Assembly: GCA_963698775.1 (NCBI GenBank)
Contig: CAVOSE010000076.1
Coordinates: forward strand, 1-64,000
Direction: 5' to 3'
DNA length: 64,000 nt
From: Thiohalocapsa sp963698775
GTDB lineage: Bacteria; Pseudomonadota; Gammaproteobacteria; Chromatiales; Chromatiaceae
Below are positions 1 to 9,009 of this stretch, piece after piece. Each line of letters starts with the position of its first letter. The first letter of the stretch is position 1. The notes beneath the pieces were generated by a model. It had not been told where the DNA came from and ran no database searches. It saw nothing but the letters and a program-made list of their open reading frames with translations. The position numbers and the translations under genes were made by a program.

Positions 1-300
1 CCGGCGGTCAGTTGAGGGTGGTGCCTGTTGGCGTCAGCTCTTGCGTCTTGATCGAGCGCGATCCATCCGATGACGCCGCATCATGCCTGGGTTTGCGTTG
101 TTCGCCAGCACTGGTATAGCTACATTCTCTGAGAGGTTGGGACTGGGTGGCTTAGAACAGGATCGCTTCCTCGGCACTCGTGCGGCTGGAGTATTGCGAC
201 TGAGGCGCGAGCTGTCTGTAAGACGCTATCGGCGATTTCGTGACCAGGCCCGGAGGTTAGAATCCATCCAGGCCGACCCTGATCCAGAGCGCTCGACGTA
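1..300. other. Upstream stretch with no recognised gene
   Basis: Reading frames here are short, and none gives a protein I recognise. The stretch ends at the GTG start of the DUF2236 gene and probably holds its promoter, but I could not pick out a convincing -35/-10 pair. No strong hairpin or repeat was seen. Confidence 0.4.
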
Positions 301-1233
301 GTGACTGCAACACCCTCGCACTTGCCTGACAACGACATCTCGCCACCGGCGTTGCTCGAGCGCATTCCGGCGCAGGTGATCGATCCGCCGACACGTTGGA
401 CCCGGGCGGAGTACATCGCGGGGTTGGACCCACGGCATCACTGCCAAGAGATCGGTTTTCTGCTGGGTTGCTGCGAGTTCCCGTGGGACACCACCCGCTC
501 GTTGGAGCTGGCGCTGCTGCGGACCTTCGGGATTGCCAAGGGCACGCCGTTGCTGACGCGCACGGGGGAGCTGACCGAGCGTACCCAGAAGCGTTACGAC
601 GACACGGTGCTGATCCTGGCCGAGATCCTCGAGAACGGCTATGACCACCCGCGGGGCAGGGCGGCGCTGCGGCGCATGAATCAGCAGCATCACGGTTATC
701 GCATCCCCAACGACGAGTATGTCTACACGCTGTCCACGTTCGTGCTCGAGCCGATCCGTTGGAATGCGCGTTACGGCTGGCGGCGCCTGACGCTGAACGA
801 ACGTCACGCCAGCTACTTTCTGTGGCGCGAGATCGGCATGCGTATGGGCATTCGCGACATCCCGCCCAGTTACGAGGCTCTGGAAGAATTCAATGTCGCC
901 TTCGAGCAGGCGCAGTTTCGCTACAGCAACGATAACCACCGCCTTGCCCTGGCCACCCGTAACCTGATGCTCGGATGGTTGCTGCCACGACCCCTCTGGC
1001 CACTGGGGGCAATCGGGGTACATGCGATGCTCGATGAACCGATGCTCGCGGCGGTCGGCTTGCCGTCGCCGCCGCGGTTGGTGCGGCGGCTGGGAGCCGG
1101 CGTGATGCAGTTGCGCGCACGGTTTGTTCGACACATGCCACCGCGTCGGCGGCCGCGGCTGGCGACGCGCATTCCCAGCCGCACGTATCCGGATGGCTAT
1201 TGTATCGACCAACTCGGGGCTGATCGCCGCTAA
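301..1233 (+). CDS. Oxygenase MpaB family (DUF2236) protein
   Basis: The 310-residue protein matches the DUF2236 / MpaB / latex-clearing-protein-like family, proteins that bind b-type haem through conserved histidines and oxidise hydrophobic substrates. The family-typical segment lies at residues 124-147: basic residues, His130-His131, then an NDEYVYTLSTF stretch. Further conserved aromatic and Arg residues follow to about residue 210. The C-terminal tail (from about 255) is very Arg/Pro rich. There is no signal peptide. The start is GTG, with no strong Shine-Dalgarno sequence. It stands alone, about 300 bp before the Fe-S gene. The substrate cannot be deduced. Family assignment is fairly sure; catalytic activity is inferred from the family. 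Confidence 0.72.
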   Translation: MTATPSHLPDNDISPPALLERIPAQVIDPPTRWTRAEYIAGLDPRHHCQEIGFLLGCCEFPWDTTRSLELALLRTFGIAKGTPLLTRTGELTERTQKRYDDTVLILAEILENGYDHPRGRAALRRMNQQHHGYRIPNDEYVYTLSTFVLEPIRWNARYGWRRLTLNERHASYFLWREIGMRMGIRDIPPSYEALEEFNVAFEQAQFRYSNDNHRLALATRNLMLGWLLPRPLWPLGAIGVHAMLDEPMLAAVGLPSPPRLVRRLGAGVMQLRARFVRHMPPRRRPRLATRIPSRTYPDGYCIDQLGADRR

Positions 1234-1534
1234 CAGGCCTCGGCGGGGCGCTGGAGCCATGCAACCGATTGCGCGATGATCACGATGTCACCCTGCTCCG
1301 GGCGGTGCCGATACGCACCGCCTATTGAGCTGATCTGATCCAGCCATTGGTAGGTTGATGCGGTGATCGTCTACCTTAGGAGGGTAGAAAGGGATAGCGG
1401 ACGACGGCGTTGACAACGGCCACGTGCCGCATAGCCGGCGCCGCCACCAACAACAAGTTCATCGGGGTTGCCGGCGGGACGCCCGCCTTCCGGCAGCGAC
1501 CTCGGAGTCAGGCACCACTCAAAGGTTTCAGCTC
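1234..1534. other. Intergenic region with short hairpins
   Basis: No coding sequence is supported. A small inverted repeat (CTACC at 1371-1375, GGTAG at 1383-1387) and a GGCGGG/CCCGCC hairpin near 1470-1490 are visible; neither is followed by a T-run, so neither is a convincing intrinsic terminator. The region probably contains the promoter of the downstream Fe-S/DUF3501 pair. Confidence 0.4.
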
Positions 1535-2872
1535 ATGGCAAGCAGCACGCGTGAAGGCAGTCTCGAAGCACCGACTCGGCATCCGCTGGATTGGAAAAAC
1601 CCAGAGTTCTACGAGCAAGAGGCGCTCGACAAGGAACTAGAACGGGTGTTTGACATCTGCCACGGATGCCGGCGCTGCGTGAGCCTGTGTCAGTCCTTCC
1701 CGACCCTGTTCGATTTGGTGGACGAGTCCGAGACCATGGAAGTGGACGGGGTCGCCAAGTCCGACTACGTCAAGGTCGTCGACCACTGTTACCTGTGCGA
1801 TCTGTGCTACATGACCAAGTGTCCCTACGTGCCGCCGCACGAGTGGGCCGTCGACTTCCCGCACCTGATGTTGCGCGCCAAGGCCGTCAAGTACAAACAG
1901 GGCGACGTCAAGACACGCGACCGGTTGCTGACCAGTACTGATCTGGTCGGTTCCTTGGCCGGTATCCCGGTGGTGAGCGGATTCGTCAACGCCACACTGA
2001 AGAACGGCGCCGGCCGCAAGCTGGTGGAGGCGGTGCTGCAGGTGGACAGCACGGCGCGCCTGCCTGCCTACCATAGCGACACGTTACGCAAGCGCCATCC
2101 CGAGTTGCTCGGACGCAGCGCGCAGGGTGAGGCGGCCGGTCCTACGACGGGCAAGGTGGCGCTGTTCGCCACCTGCTACGGCAACTACAACGAGCCTGGC
2201 GTTAACGACGATCTAATCGCCGTATTCGAGCACAATGGCATGCCGATGACGCTGGCGCCGAAGGAGCGCTGCTGCGGCATGCCCAAACTCGAACTCGGCG
2301 ACCTGGAGGCGGTACAAAAGGCCAAGGACGCCAACATCCCAGTCCTGAAGGCGCTAGTGGACGACGGCTGGGACATCGTCGCACCGGTGCCGTCCTGCGT
2401 GCTCATGTTCAAGCAAGAGTTGCCGTTGATGTTTCCGGACGACGCTGATGTGCAGTTGGTCAAGCAGCACATCTACGATCCGTTTGAATACCTGATGCTC
2501 CGGCACAAGCATGGAATGCTGAAGACGGACTTCAACAAACCGCTGGGTAAGGTCATTTATCAGGCCTCCTGCCATCAGCGGGTGCAAAACATCGGGCAAA
2601 AGACCCGAGAGGTGCTGGCCCTGGTGCCAGATACGACAGTGGAGATCATCGAGCGATGCTCGGGCCACGATGGGACCTATGCCGTCAAGAAGGAGTTTCA
2701 TGCGGCGTCGATGAAGATCGTCAGGCCCGTCGCCAATCGTGTCAAGAAGGCGGAGGCGGATCATTTCGGCAGCGATTGTCCGATGGCCGGGGCGCATATT
2801 GCCCATGCCCTCGGAGAAGATGGCAAGCAAGAACACCCGCTGTCTCTGATCCGTGCCGCCTATGGCATTTAG
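1535..2872 (+). CDS. Heterodisulfide-reductase-related Fe-S protein (GlpC/HdrD-like)
   Basis: The 445-residue cytosolic protein has two ferredoxin-type clusters at its N-terminus: C42-x2-C45-x2-C48-x3-C52 and C85-x2-C88-x2-C91-x4-C96. Two cysteine-rich CCG-type domains follow: an ATCYGNY segment with a CCGMPK motif, then SCHQRVQ and a CSGHDGT variant. This is the architecture of electron-carrying subunits such as GlpC and HdrD. I start at ATG 1535 because the AAAGG motif lies 9 bases upstream; the frame stays open further upstream but that part resembles nothing. DUF3501 follows 99 bp later, and the two genes are widely paired in Proteobacteria, often with a rubrerythrin that is absent here. 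A redox or peroxide-stress role is inferred from that association. Confidence 0.85.
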   Translation: MASSTREGSLEAPTRHPLDWKNPEFYEQEALDKELERVFDICHGCRRCVSLCQSFPTLFDLVDESETMEVDGVAKSDYVKVVDHCYLCDLCYMTKCPYVPPHEWAVDFPHLMLRAKAVKYKQGDVKTRDRLLTSTDLVGSLAGIPVVSGFVNATLKNGAGRKLVEAVLQVDSTARLPAYHSDTLRKRHPELLGRSAQGEAAGPTTGKVALFATCYGNYNEPGVNDDLIAVFEHNGMPMTLAPKERCCGMPKLELGDLEAVQKAKDANIPVLKALVDDGWDIVAPVPSCVLMFKQELPLMFPDDADVQLVKQHIYDPFEYLMLRHKHGMLKTDFNKPLGKVIYQASCHQRVQNIGQKTREVLALVPDTTVEIIERCSGHDGTYAVKKEFHAASMKIVRPVANRVKKAEADHFGSDCPMAGAHIAHALGEDGKQEHPLSLIRAAYGI

Positions 2873-2971
2873 GCTTCGTGGGGTGACGCAGGCGACTCGG
2901 TCGCGCCGCCTCGTCTCGCCGCAAGCCACCACGCCGGACACCACATAAGCCACTCGTACCGGAGATTCACT

Positions 2972-3553
2972 ATGCATTCACTGTCACGCAACGATCTGAT
3001 GGGCCTGGAGCAGTACGCCGAGCAACGCGGCGATTTCCGCGCCCGGGTTATGGCTCATAAGAAGACCCGCCAGGTGCCGATCGGCGCGCACGCCACGCTC
3101 TATTTCGAAGATCGCCTGACCATGCAGTACCAGATTCAAGAGATGCTTCGGGTGGAGCGCATCTTCGAGGCTGCCGGCATCCAGGAGGAGCTTGACGCCT
3201 ACAACCCGCTGATCCCGGACGGCAGCAACTGGAAGGCGACCTTCATGATCGAATTCGACGACATCGACGAGCGCCGTGATGCGTTGGCCCGTCTGATCGG
3301 CATTGAAGACAAAGTCTGGGTGCAGGTGGCCGACCAGGATAAGGTCTATGCCGTCGCCGACGAGGATCTCGAGCGCACCACCGCGGACAAGACCTCGTCG
3401 GTGCATTTCGTGCGCTTCGAGCTCAGCCCCACGATGGTCGCCGCGGTCAAGTCGGGTAGTTCGGTGCGCATGGGCACGGACCATCCCGAGTACGGCTATC
3501 AGGTTGAACTCGCGCCTGCCGTTCGCGATTCGTTGTCCAACGATCTCGACTGA
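2972..3553 (+). CDS. DUF3501 family protein
   Basis: The 193-residue soluble protein matches the DUF3501 family, recognisable from the N-terminal LSRNDLMGLEQYAEQR start, the KKTRQVPIGAHATLYFED segment and the MQYQIQEMLRVERIFE helix. No catalytic motif is known to me. The start ATG has a GGAG ribosome site 8 bases upstream. It sits directly downstream of the heterodisulfide-reductase-like Fe-S protein on the same strand, the usual arrangement of this pair, so both are probably one transcript. It may be an assembly or partner protein of the Fe-S enzyme; that is inference only. Confidence 0.85.
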   Translation: MHSLSRNDLMGLEQYAEQRGDFRARVMAHKKTRQVPIGAHATLYFEDRLTMQYQIQEMLRVERIFEAAGIQEELDAYNPLIPDGSNWKATFMIEFDDIDERRDALARLIGIEDKVWVQVADQDKVYAVADEDLERTTADKTSSVHFVRFELSPTMVAAVKSGSSVRMGTDHPEYGYQVELAPAVRDSLSNDLD

Positions 3554-3582
3554 TCCGGCGCCAGCGCCAGTCTGCATTCCCT

Positions 3583-3600
3583 CGGCGGCATTCGCCGCCG
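3583..3600 (+). terminator. Possible hairpin terminator after DUF3501
   Basis: A perfect 7-bp stem (CGGCGGC / GCCGCCG) with a 4-base loop lies 30 bases beyond the DUF3501 stop codon. No T-run follows, so it may stabilise the mRNA end or be Rho-assisted rather than act as an intrinsic terminator. Confidence 0.3.
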
Positions 3601-3803
3601 GGCCTTGCGCCAGGCGGCCTGCTCAGGTTCGCAGCGAGGCGTCGTCTTCCCATCTCGGGCAGTGCCTGCCGACGACGCTTATCGGCGAGTCCGCGTTTCA
3701 TCGTTTGTTGATGATGCGTCGGCCCGCACTTTTCTTTATGATTCGTCAGGTCTTTCGGACATCGCAACCACACCGGCCGTTCAGGGCCTGATATAGCCGA
3801 ACC

Positions 3804-5756
3804 GTGTATCCCAAGTACTTTGGCCTCAAAGAGGCCAGTTTCTCCATTACGCCAGACCCGCAGTATCTGTTCCTCAGCGGACAGCACCGCGAGGCCTTGG
3901 CGCACCTGCTGTATGGCGCCGGCGTTAGCGGTGGCTTCGTGCTCTTGACCGGCGAGGTGGGTACCGGAAAGACCACGGTCTGTCGCGCATTCCTTGAGCA
4001 ATTGCCCTTGGACGTAGACGTCGCGCTGGTTTTGAACCCGGCATTGACCGCGGTCGAACTGCTGCACGCCATCTGCGATGAGTTCGGCCTCGACGTTCCC
4101 GCCCCCGAGCAGTCCGCAAAGGTGCTCGTGGACCGCCTGAACCGATTCCTGCTCGACGCCCATGCACGCGGGCGACGGCCGGTGCTCATCATCGACGAGG
4201 CTCAAAATCTTCGGCCGAAGGTCATGGAGCAGATCCGGCTCTTGACCAACCTGGAAACCCCAAAGCAAAAGCTCCTGCAGATCTTCCTCATCGGTCAGCC
4301 CGAATTACGTGGCGTGCTGGCGTCGCCTGACCTTCGGCAACTCAATCAACGCATCACGGCGCGTTTTCATCTCAAGCCCCTCGGTGTCAACGAGACGGCG
4401 GCCTACATAGATCATCGGATCGCCGTGGCGGGGGTCGATCGGCCGCTTTTCACGGCCGCTGCGTTGCGTCGCGTTCACCGCTACTCGGGTGGCGTGCCGC
4501 GTCTGATCAATCTACTGTGCGACCGCGCCCTGTTAGGGGCTGCCGTATCGCGCCGCATGCAGGTGACGCCCGCCATTGTTAATCAGGCGGCGCGCGAGGT
4601 GCACGGCAGCGATTACGAGGCGTTGCCGCATCGGGGGCGAACGCTGGCGGTCGCGTTGTCGCTGGTCGTTGCTGTCGCGGCCGGCCTGTGGCTCGGGGAC
4701 TCCGGTGTCGTGCGACGCGCCTCGGACAACTTGATGGCTTGGGCGGCGCAACTGAAGCAGACAGGAGCGGATACGGCCCGCCTCCCTCCCGATACGAAAT
4801 TGGCGGCGACATCGGAGGCGAAGCCCGAGACGCAATCGTCCGCGGTGCAGCCAGAGACAGCGCCAGAAGTGGAGGCGCTACTCGTTGCGGTCGAGGACGA
4901 CGCATCGACAGACCCGCTGCCCCCAGCGGCGCCAGTGGCCGAGATGCCGTCGGAGACGGCGCGCGATCCGATAGCGGCAAATGATACGGACTTGTCGCAG
5001 GATTTGGCCCTGGCGAAGTTGGAGCAGGCGCAGGCGCAGGCGGAGTCGGAGTTGCCGGAGTTGCCGCCCTTGGCCGACGCACAGCCGGAGCCACCCCTGC
5101 CGCGCATTTCGATGGCAACGGCCGTGCCGACGCTGGAAGATGTGGACGCGGATCGGTTGTCGGACCTGCTTGTCGCCGACGGGGCAACCGTCGATGCGCT
5201 GCTACGATTGTGGGGGCTGGCGACCGATGCGGTGGTGAGTGGGTTGGACTGCCCGGCCGTCGCCGCCTTCGGGCTCGATTGCGAGCGTGCAAAGGGCCGT
5301 TGGAGCGACTTGCGGCTCTTCGATCGGCCCGCGGCGCTGCGGCTGACGCTTGCGGACGGCCGCGTCGGCAACGTGATCGTCAGTGGAGTGGATGACGAAC
5401 ATGCGACGCTCGATTACGATGGGCAGGCGCTGAGGGTTCCGATCGCGTTGCTCGATGAGCGTTGGTCCGGAGACTACCTGATCTTATGGCGACCACCGCC
5501 ATTTGACGGCACGGTGATTGGGCGCGGCTCCGGCGCGGACGCGGTCGCCTGGCTGCGGAAGCGGGTCGCCACGTTGCCGGGAGTGAGCATCACGCCAGAG
5601 CCGGCGCGCTACGATACCCAACTGATCGATGCGATCAAGCAGTTTCAGTCCGAGCAGGGTTTGGTCGTTGATGGCGTGGCGGGGCCGCATACCCTGATCA
5701 TGCTGTCCAATGCGTTGTCGTCAGCCGACGTGCCTCGATTGACTCAGGCCCGTTAA
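3804..5756 (+). CDS. exeA: ExeA/GspA-type AAA ATPase with peptidoglycan-binding domain
   Basis: The 650-residue inner-membrane ATPase is of the ExeA/GspA family, which with its GspB/ExeB partner helps insert secretin multimers through the peptidoglycan. An AAA domain occupies about residues 1-270: Walker A GEVGTGKTT at 50-58, Walker B VLIIDEAQ at 127-134. One membrane helix lies at about 281-298. A low-complexity Ala/Glu/Pro periplasmic linker runs to about 440, followed by a domain typical of the family and a C-terminal peptidoglycan-binding domain (about 560-640). The start is GTG; the first residues YPKYFGLKE are the classic ExeA beginning. gspB follows after 83 bp. No other type II secretion genes occur in the window. 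Confidence 0.92.
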   Translation: MYPKYFGLKEASFSITPDPQYLFLSGQHREALAHLLYGAGVSGGFVLLTGEVGTGKTTVCRAFLEQLPLDVDVALVLNPALTAVELLHAICDEFGLDVPAPEQSAKVLVDRLNRFLLDAHARGRRPVLIIDEAQNLRPKVMEQIRLLTNLETPKQKLLQIFLIGQPELRGVLASPDLRQLNQRITARFHLKPLGVNETAAYIDHRIAVAGVDRPLFTAAALRRVHRYSGGVPRLINLLCDRALLGAAVSRRMQVTPAIVNQAAREVHGSDYEALPHRGRTLAVALSLVVAVAAGLWLGDSGVVRRASDNLMAWAAQLKQTGADTARLPPDTKLAATSEAKPETQSSAVQPETAPEVEALLVAVEDDASTDPLPPAAPVAEMPSETARDPIAANDTDLSQDLALAKLEQAQAQAESELPELPPLADAQPEPPLPRISMATAVPTLEDVDADRLSDLLVADGATVDALLRLWGLATDAVVSGLDCPAVAAFGLDCERAKGRWSDLRLFDRPAALRLTLADGRVGNVIVSGVDDEHATLDYDGQALRVPIALLDERWSGDYLILWRPPPFDGTVIGRGSGADAVAWLRKRVATLPGVSITPEPARYDTQLIDAIKQFQSEQGLVVDGVAGPHTLIMLSNALSSADVPRLTQAR

Positions 5757-5839
5757 TTCCTTGTCAGCCTCTTGCGTCGGCTTCCCCGTTGGGGAGCCGC
5801 CCGAGAACCCCAGCAACACGCTCAGCGCCGTCGTCGTCC

Positions 5840-6931
5840 ATGTCCTATATCCTAGAGGCTCTGAAAAAATCACAGCAGGAGCGTGAGCTTGGCGTTGTGC
5901 CAAGCCTGCAGGCGGTATCCTTCGATGACCGGGCCGCGTCGGAGTCACCGCATCGCTGGGTTTATGTCGCGCTGCTTCTGGCAGGCGTAGCGGTAGCGAT
6001 CGCGCTGTTCGCGGTCCTGCGTGCGGACCCTTTTGGCAGCGGGTCCGCGATGGTCGCCTCCACCACAGAGGTGGATAGCCTGCCCGGCGTGCCGTCAACG
6101 CGGGTGTCGCCGCCGACGCAGTCGTCGAACGCCGAGGTCAGCACGGCGATCGGGCGAACGGACCTCGAGACCGTGGCCGGCCCTGCTGGTCAGCCCGCGA
6201 CCCAACCCCGCCCACAAGAGCCGCGGACAGAACCGACTTCCGCGTCTCAGGCGCGATCTCAGGAACGGGCAGGGGAGCGCGTTGCAGTTGTTCCCCAGCT
6301 ACCCTTTCCGGACCCTCCGGAGCGTCCCGCCCCCGAGGCGCGGCCACTTCCGGCGCCTGAGAGTATTAGCGTGCAACCGGAGGTGTTGGTTGTGCCGGCG
6401 CCGCCTAAACCGGGGGAGCAATTGCCGCGTGGTGCCGACGAACTGCGTCGTGCGGTGCTCGGTCCGGGGAGTTCGCCGTCGATTCGGAAACCTGCCGCTC
6501 CGGCGGTCACGCCGGATTCTGCGCCAACCGACTACAACCCGGCAAGAGCGCCGATGCCGGAACATGCGCCAGTGCCAGCGGATCTGATCGCCGATATCGA
6601 GGCATTCAAAAAACAGGTGGGGTCGTCGCCAGCGGTGGCGTCGGCCTCTCCGAAGCTGGCGGCGCCACTCCCGTCGCCGATCAAGCCGAAGGCGGCGGAA
6701 TCCGATACGGCGCTGCCGCCCCCGCCGTCGACAGAATTACGCGGAAAGCTGCCGGAATTTCGGATGAGCGTCCACATCTTTGATGTCGATCCCGCCCGTC
6801 GCTTCGTCTACATCAATGGACGGAAATTGCGCGAGACCGAGAAAACCCGCGACGGACTCAGGCTGGAGCGGGTTGTCGCCGATGGCGCGGTGTTGAGCTA
6901 TCAGGGGCAGCGCTTTTTTCAAGCGCGTTGA
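5840..6931 (+). CDS. gspB: General secretion pathway protein B (GspB/ExeB)
   Basis: The 363-residue protein starts MSYILEALKKSQQER, the hallmark of GspB/ExeB. The N-terminal cytosolic segment is followed by one membrane helix (about residues 38-58), a long Pro/Ala-rich periplasmic linker, and a C-terminal GspB domain (about 305-363) beginning LPEFRMSVHIFDVD. ATG 5840 is chosen from that family N-terminus; an upstream in-frame extension of 17 codons resembles nothing, and no clear Shine-Dalgarno sequence precedes the ATG, so translation may be coupled to exeA. The protein pairs with ExeA to cross the peptidoglycan and place the type II secretin. The linker is strongly low-complexity, as is usual. 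Confidence 0.9.
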   Translation: MSYILEALKKSQQERELGVVPSLQAVSFDDRAASESPHRWVYVALLLAGVAVAIALFAVLRADPFGSGSAMVASTTEVDSLPGVPSTRVSPPTQSSNAEVSTAIGRTDLETVAGPAGQPATQPRPQEPRTEPTSASQARSQERAGERVAVVPQLPFPDPPERPAPEARPLPAPESISVQPEVLVVPAPPKPGEQLPRGADELRRAVLGPGSSPSIRKPAAPAVTPDSAPTDYNPARAPMPEHAPVPADLIADIEAFKKQVGSSPAVASASPKLAAPLPSPIKPKAAESDTALPPPPSTELRGKLPEFRMSVHIFDVDPARRFVYINGRKLRETEKTRDGLRLERVVADGAVLSYQGQRFFQAR

Positions 6932-7038
6932 GACGGCGGCAAGCGTCATGTCAAGGCACTGACCTAGATCCGGCACCTCGCATCGGTCACGTAAGCAGAT
7001 CAAAAGATTCCCGAGGGTAGGTGCGTCTTCAGTCGCAT

Positions 7039-7107
7039 GGAAGGTATTGACTGGGCGAATAAATTCGCCGCTACATCCGAAGCAACTGGCGGACTCAGGC
7101 GGACTCA
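7039..7107. repeat. GGGCGAAT palindrome repeat (copy R1) plus 10-bp tandem duplication
   Basis: Positions 7039-7086 are a 48-bp repeat unit centred on GGGCGAATAAATTCGCC. The same unit, including the AAGG-ATTGAC left flank and the CC-RAGCAAC right flank, recurs at 33658-33705 and inverted at 37251-37300. Directly after it, GGCGGACTCA is present twice in tandem (7088-7107). Confidence 0.8.
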
Positions 7108-7164
7108 GGATTAAGGCAGGGTCTGGTTTCACAGGCGGTGGTTTCCGGCGTTCGTGGGTTGCAG

Positions 7165-7350
7165 TCAACGGACCATCAAGACCAACACCACCACAACCCC
7201 CACAACCGCAATCAGCGGTAACAGAGCGGCCTGCCAGTCGCCCTTTTGTGCCTTAGGGCCATTCTCCTGCCAGTTCTTGAAGGCCGGCCAAAGGTAGAAC
7301 AGCAGCATGATCATGAATGCCGCGGCGGCGATCTTTAGGAAAAGGTCCAC
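7165..7350 (-). CDS. Small two-helix membrane protein of unknown function
   Basis: The 61-residue protein has two hydrophobic segments (about residues 3-23 and 43-60) separated by a short polar loop (KNWQENGPKAQKGDW), so it is predicted to be an inner-membrane hairpin. The start is GTG with GGAG 11 bases upstream. It lies beyond the terminator of the Bax-inhibitor gene, on the same strand, and is probably transcribed on its own. Similar short membrane proteins of unknown role are common in Gammaproteobacteria. The two clean helices and the ribosome site support a real gene. Confidence 0.6.
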   Translation of the reverse strand: MDLFLKIAAAAFMIMLLFYLWPAFKNWQENGPKAQKGDWQAALLPLIAVVGVVVVLVLMVR

Positions 7351-7389
7351 GGTGGTAAAGGCTCCGTTTGAATTGGTCGATCGCGGGAT

Positions 7390-7434
7390 AAAAAAACGCC
7401 CCGACCCGACCTGATAATTGTCGGAGTTGGGGCG
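7390..7434 (-). terminator. Intrinsic terminator of the Bax-inhibitor gene
   Basis: On the minus strand, CGCCCC and GGGGCG close a long stem (inner arms TCCGAC / GTCGGG) followed at once by seven T residues. It lies about 60 bp past the stop of the Bax-inhibitor-1 gene and is a textbook Rho-independent terminator. Confidence 0.88.
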
Positions 7435-7491
7435 ATTTGCCGGACCTGTACGACGCTAGCCGTTCAGGCCGACAGGGGAGGGGGGTGTCGA

Positions 7492-8157
7492 TCAGTCGTC
7501 GCCCATGATCCCGAGAATCTGCAACAGGCTGATAAAGATGTTGAAGATGCTCAGGTAGATGCCGTAGGTGGCCATGATGTAGTTGGTCTCGGCCCCACTC
7601 TTGATGCGGCTAACATCGAACAGGATGAAGCCGCTCATCAGCAGGATGATCGCGCCGGAGATGGCCAGGGATAGCGCCGGCATGGTGAAGAAGATGTTCG
7701 CGAGCATCGCGACGATCACCACCATCATGCCGGCGAAGAGGAAGCCGCCCATGAAGCTGAAGTCGGTCTTCGTGGTCAGCGCATAACCGGACAGGCCCAG
7801 GAAAATCAGGGCCGTACCGGCAAACGCGGTGGCGATAATCTGACCCCCGTTCGGCAGGGCCAAGTACATCGACAGGATCGAGCCGAGGCCGAAGCCCAGC
7901 ATGCCTGTAATCAGAAAGATGACGCCGACGCCCTTGGAGGACTGCGCGGTCTTCGGGAGCACGAAGATGCCGAGCACCATTGCCCCAATCACCGATACCA
8001 GATACACCCACGATGGCATTTGTAGCGCCATCGACAGCATCGCGGTGACTGCGCTGAAGGCCAAGGTTGCCGACAGCAGCAGGAAGGTGTTCTTCAGAAC
8101 CTTGTTTGTGGAGAGAACGCTTTGCGCGCTCTGCGTAACCGAATACGGGTTTGCCAT
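7492..8157 (-). CDS. Bax inhibitor-1/YccA family integral membrane protein
   Basis: The 221-residue protein has about seven hydrophobic segments throughout and begins with a short polar N-terminus (MANPYSVTQSAQSVLSTNK), as in YccA-type Bax-inhibitor-1 homologues. The family-typical C-terminal segment (DVSRIKSGAETNYIMATYGIYLSIFNIF) is present. YccA is an FtsH-protease modulator in E. coli, and other family members leak calcium or protons; which applies here is unknown. It is a single-gene unit ending in the terminator at 7390-7434. Length and motifs are normal for the family. Confidence 0.93.
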   Translation of the reverse strand: MANPYSVTQSAQSVLSTNKVLKNTFLLLSATLAFSAVTAMLSMALQMPSWVYLVSVIGAMVLGIFVLPKTAQSSKGVGVIFLITGMLGFGLGSILSMYLALPNGGQIIATAFAGTALIFLGLSGYALTTKTDFSFMGGFLFAGMMVVIVAMLANIFFTMPALSLAISGAIILLMSGFILFDVSRIKSGAETNYIMATYGIYLSIFNIFISLLQILGIMGDD

Positions 8158-8401
8158 GGCAGACAGAATCTCCTCTACGGGTCAGGAATGTTGAGGCCAA
8201 AAAATACCCGCGTCACGATTAGCCGTGACGACGGCCTGTGTCAAGCATACCGGAGCGGGTCGATCGTGCAAGACCCGCGGCTCGGCTCCGGCCATAAGAC
8301 AGCTTTGCACTCGTCTGCGGTCGTCGGATGCGGTACTCTATGACCGTGACATTTAGGCGTGCGTGCGGCCTTCAAGCCCCCACCGGCCGAATCCCCGCTC
8401 A

Positions 8402-8492
<91 letters not shown>

Positions 8493-9009
8493 ATTCAACG
8501 GCTTAGCTCTTGCAATCTGCGCGTGCCATGCGGTTCGTCAGCTTGAGGGCGTGCGAGAGCCCAGGCATCTGGTCGTACCCGACCCCCTCGATTTCCCCCT
8601 GCAACCCGGTGTCGCTAGGCCGCGGAATGCCCGTTCCGCAGATCCTCGGCACCGGCTCGGCCCGCTTGGAGTCCGTCCGGGTCATCGTCGATAGCTCGAA
8701 AAACTCGTCTATTGCGCAGCAAATTTCGATGTGCGTTACGGCGGTTGTGAGAGCGATTTGCAATCGCGACTGCCGCGACGGGGATGGTCGCAACGACAAG
8801 TTGCTCCCACAGCGCCGAGGTTCACCAAACGGTCTCGGGACTTCCGCCGCGGTGCACCAGGCGTGCGAGCCGCTGGGGGCACGGGCTGCAACGTCGGCTG
8901 CGAACCGTGGTCGAAGGCAGCGACGATGGGCATCGTGCCGACTTTCTCGCCATGACGCAGCGGTGCCGATCGCGCTATCATTAAAGGCTTTTCCAAATTA
9001 GGGGGTTCG
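8493..9009. other. 517-bp region between tRNA-Ser and glyA without a recognised gene
   Basis: Open frames exist on both strands (minus 8503-8799, plus 8510-9001), but neither product resembles a family I know and neither has a good ribosome site. A small GCGATT/AATCGC hairpin lies at 8753-8767. The last bases (AGGGGG before 9010) are the glyA ribosome site, and a TATCAT near 8977 could be its -10 box. I looked for glycine- or SAM-type riboswitch cores upstream of glyA and saw none. Confidence 0.45.

Noticed and set aside
226..1260. 344-codon minus-strand open frame over the DUF2236 gene
   Set aside because: It is antisense to a recognisable protein family member; its product is Arg/Gln-rich without homology.
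3605..3796. 63-codon open frame between DUF3501 and exeA
   Set aside because: No ribosome site, no family, and short enough to occur by chance in GC-rich DNA.
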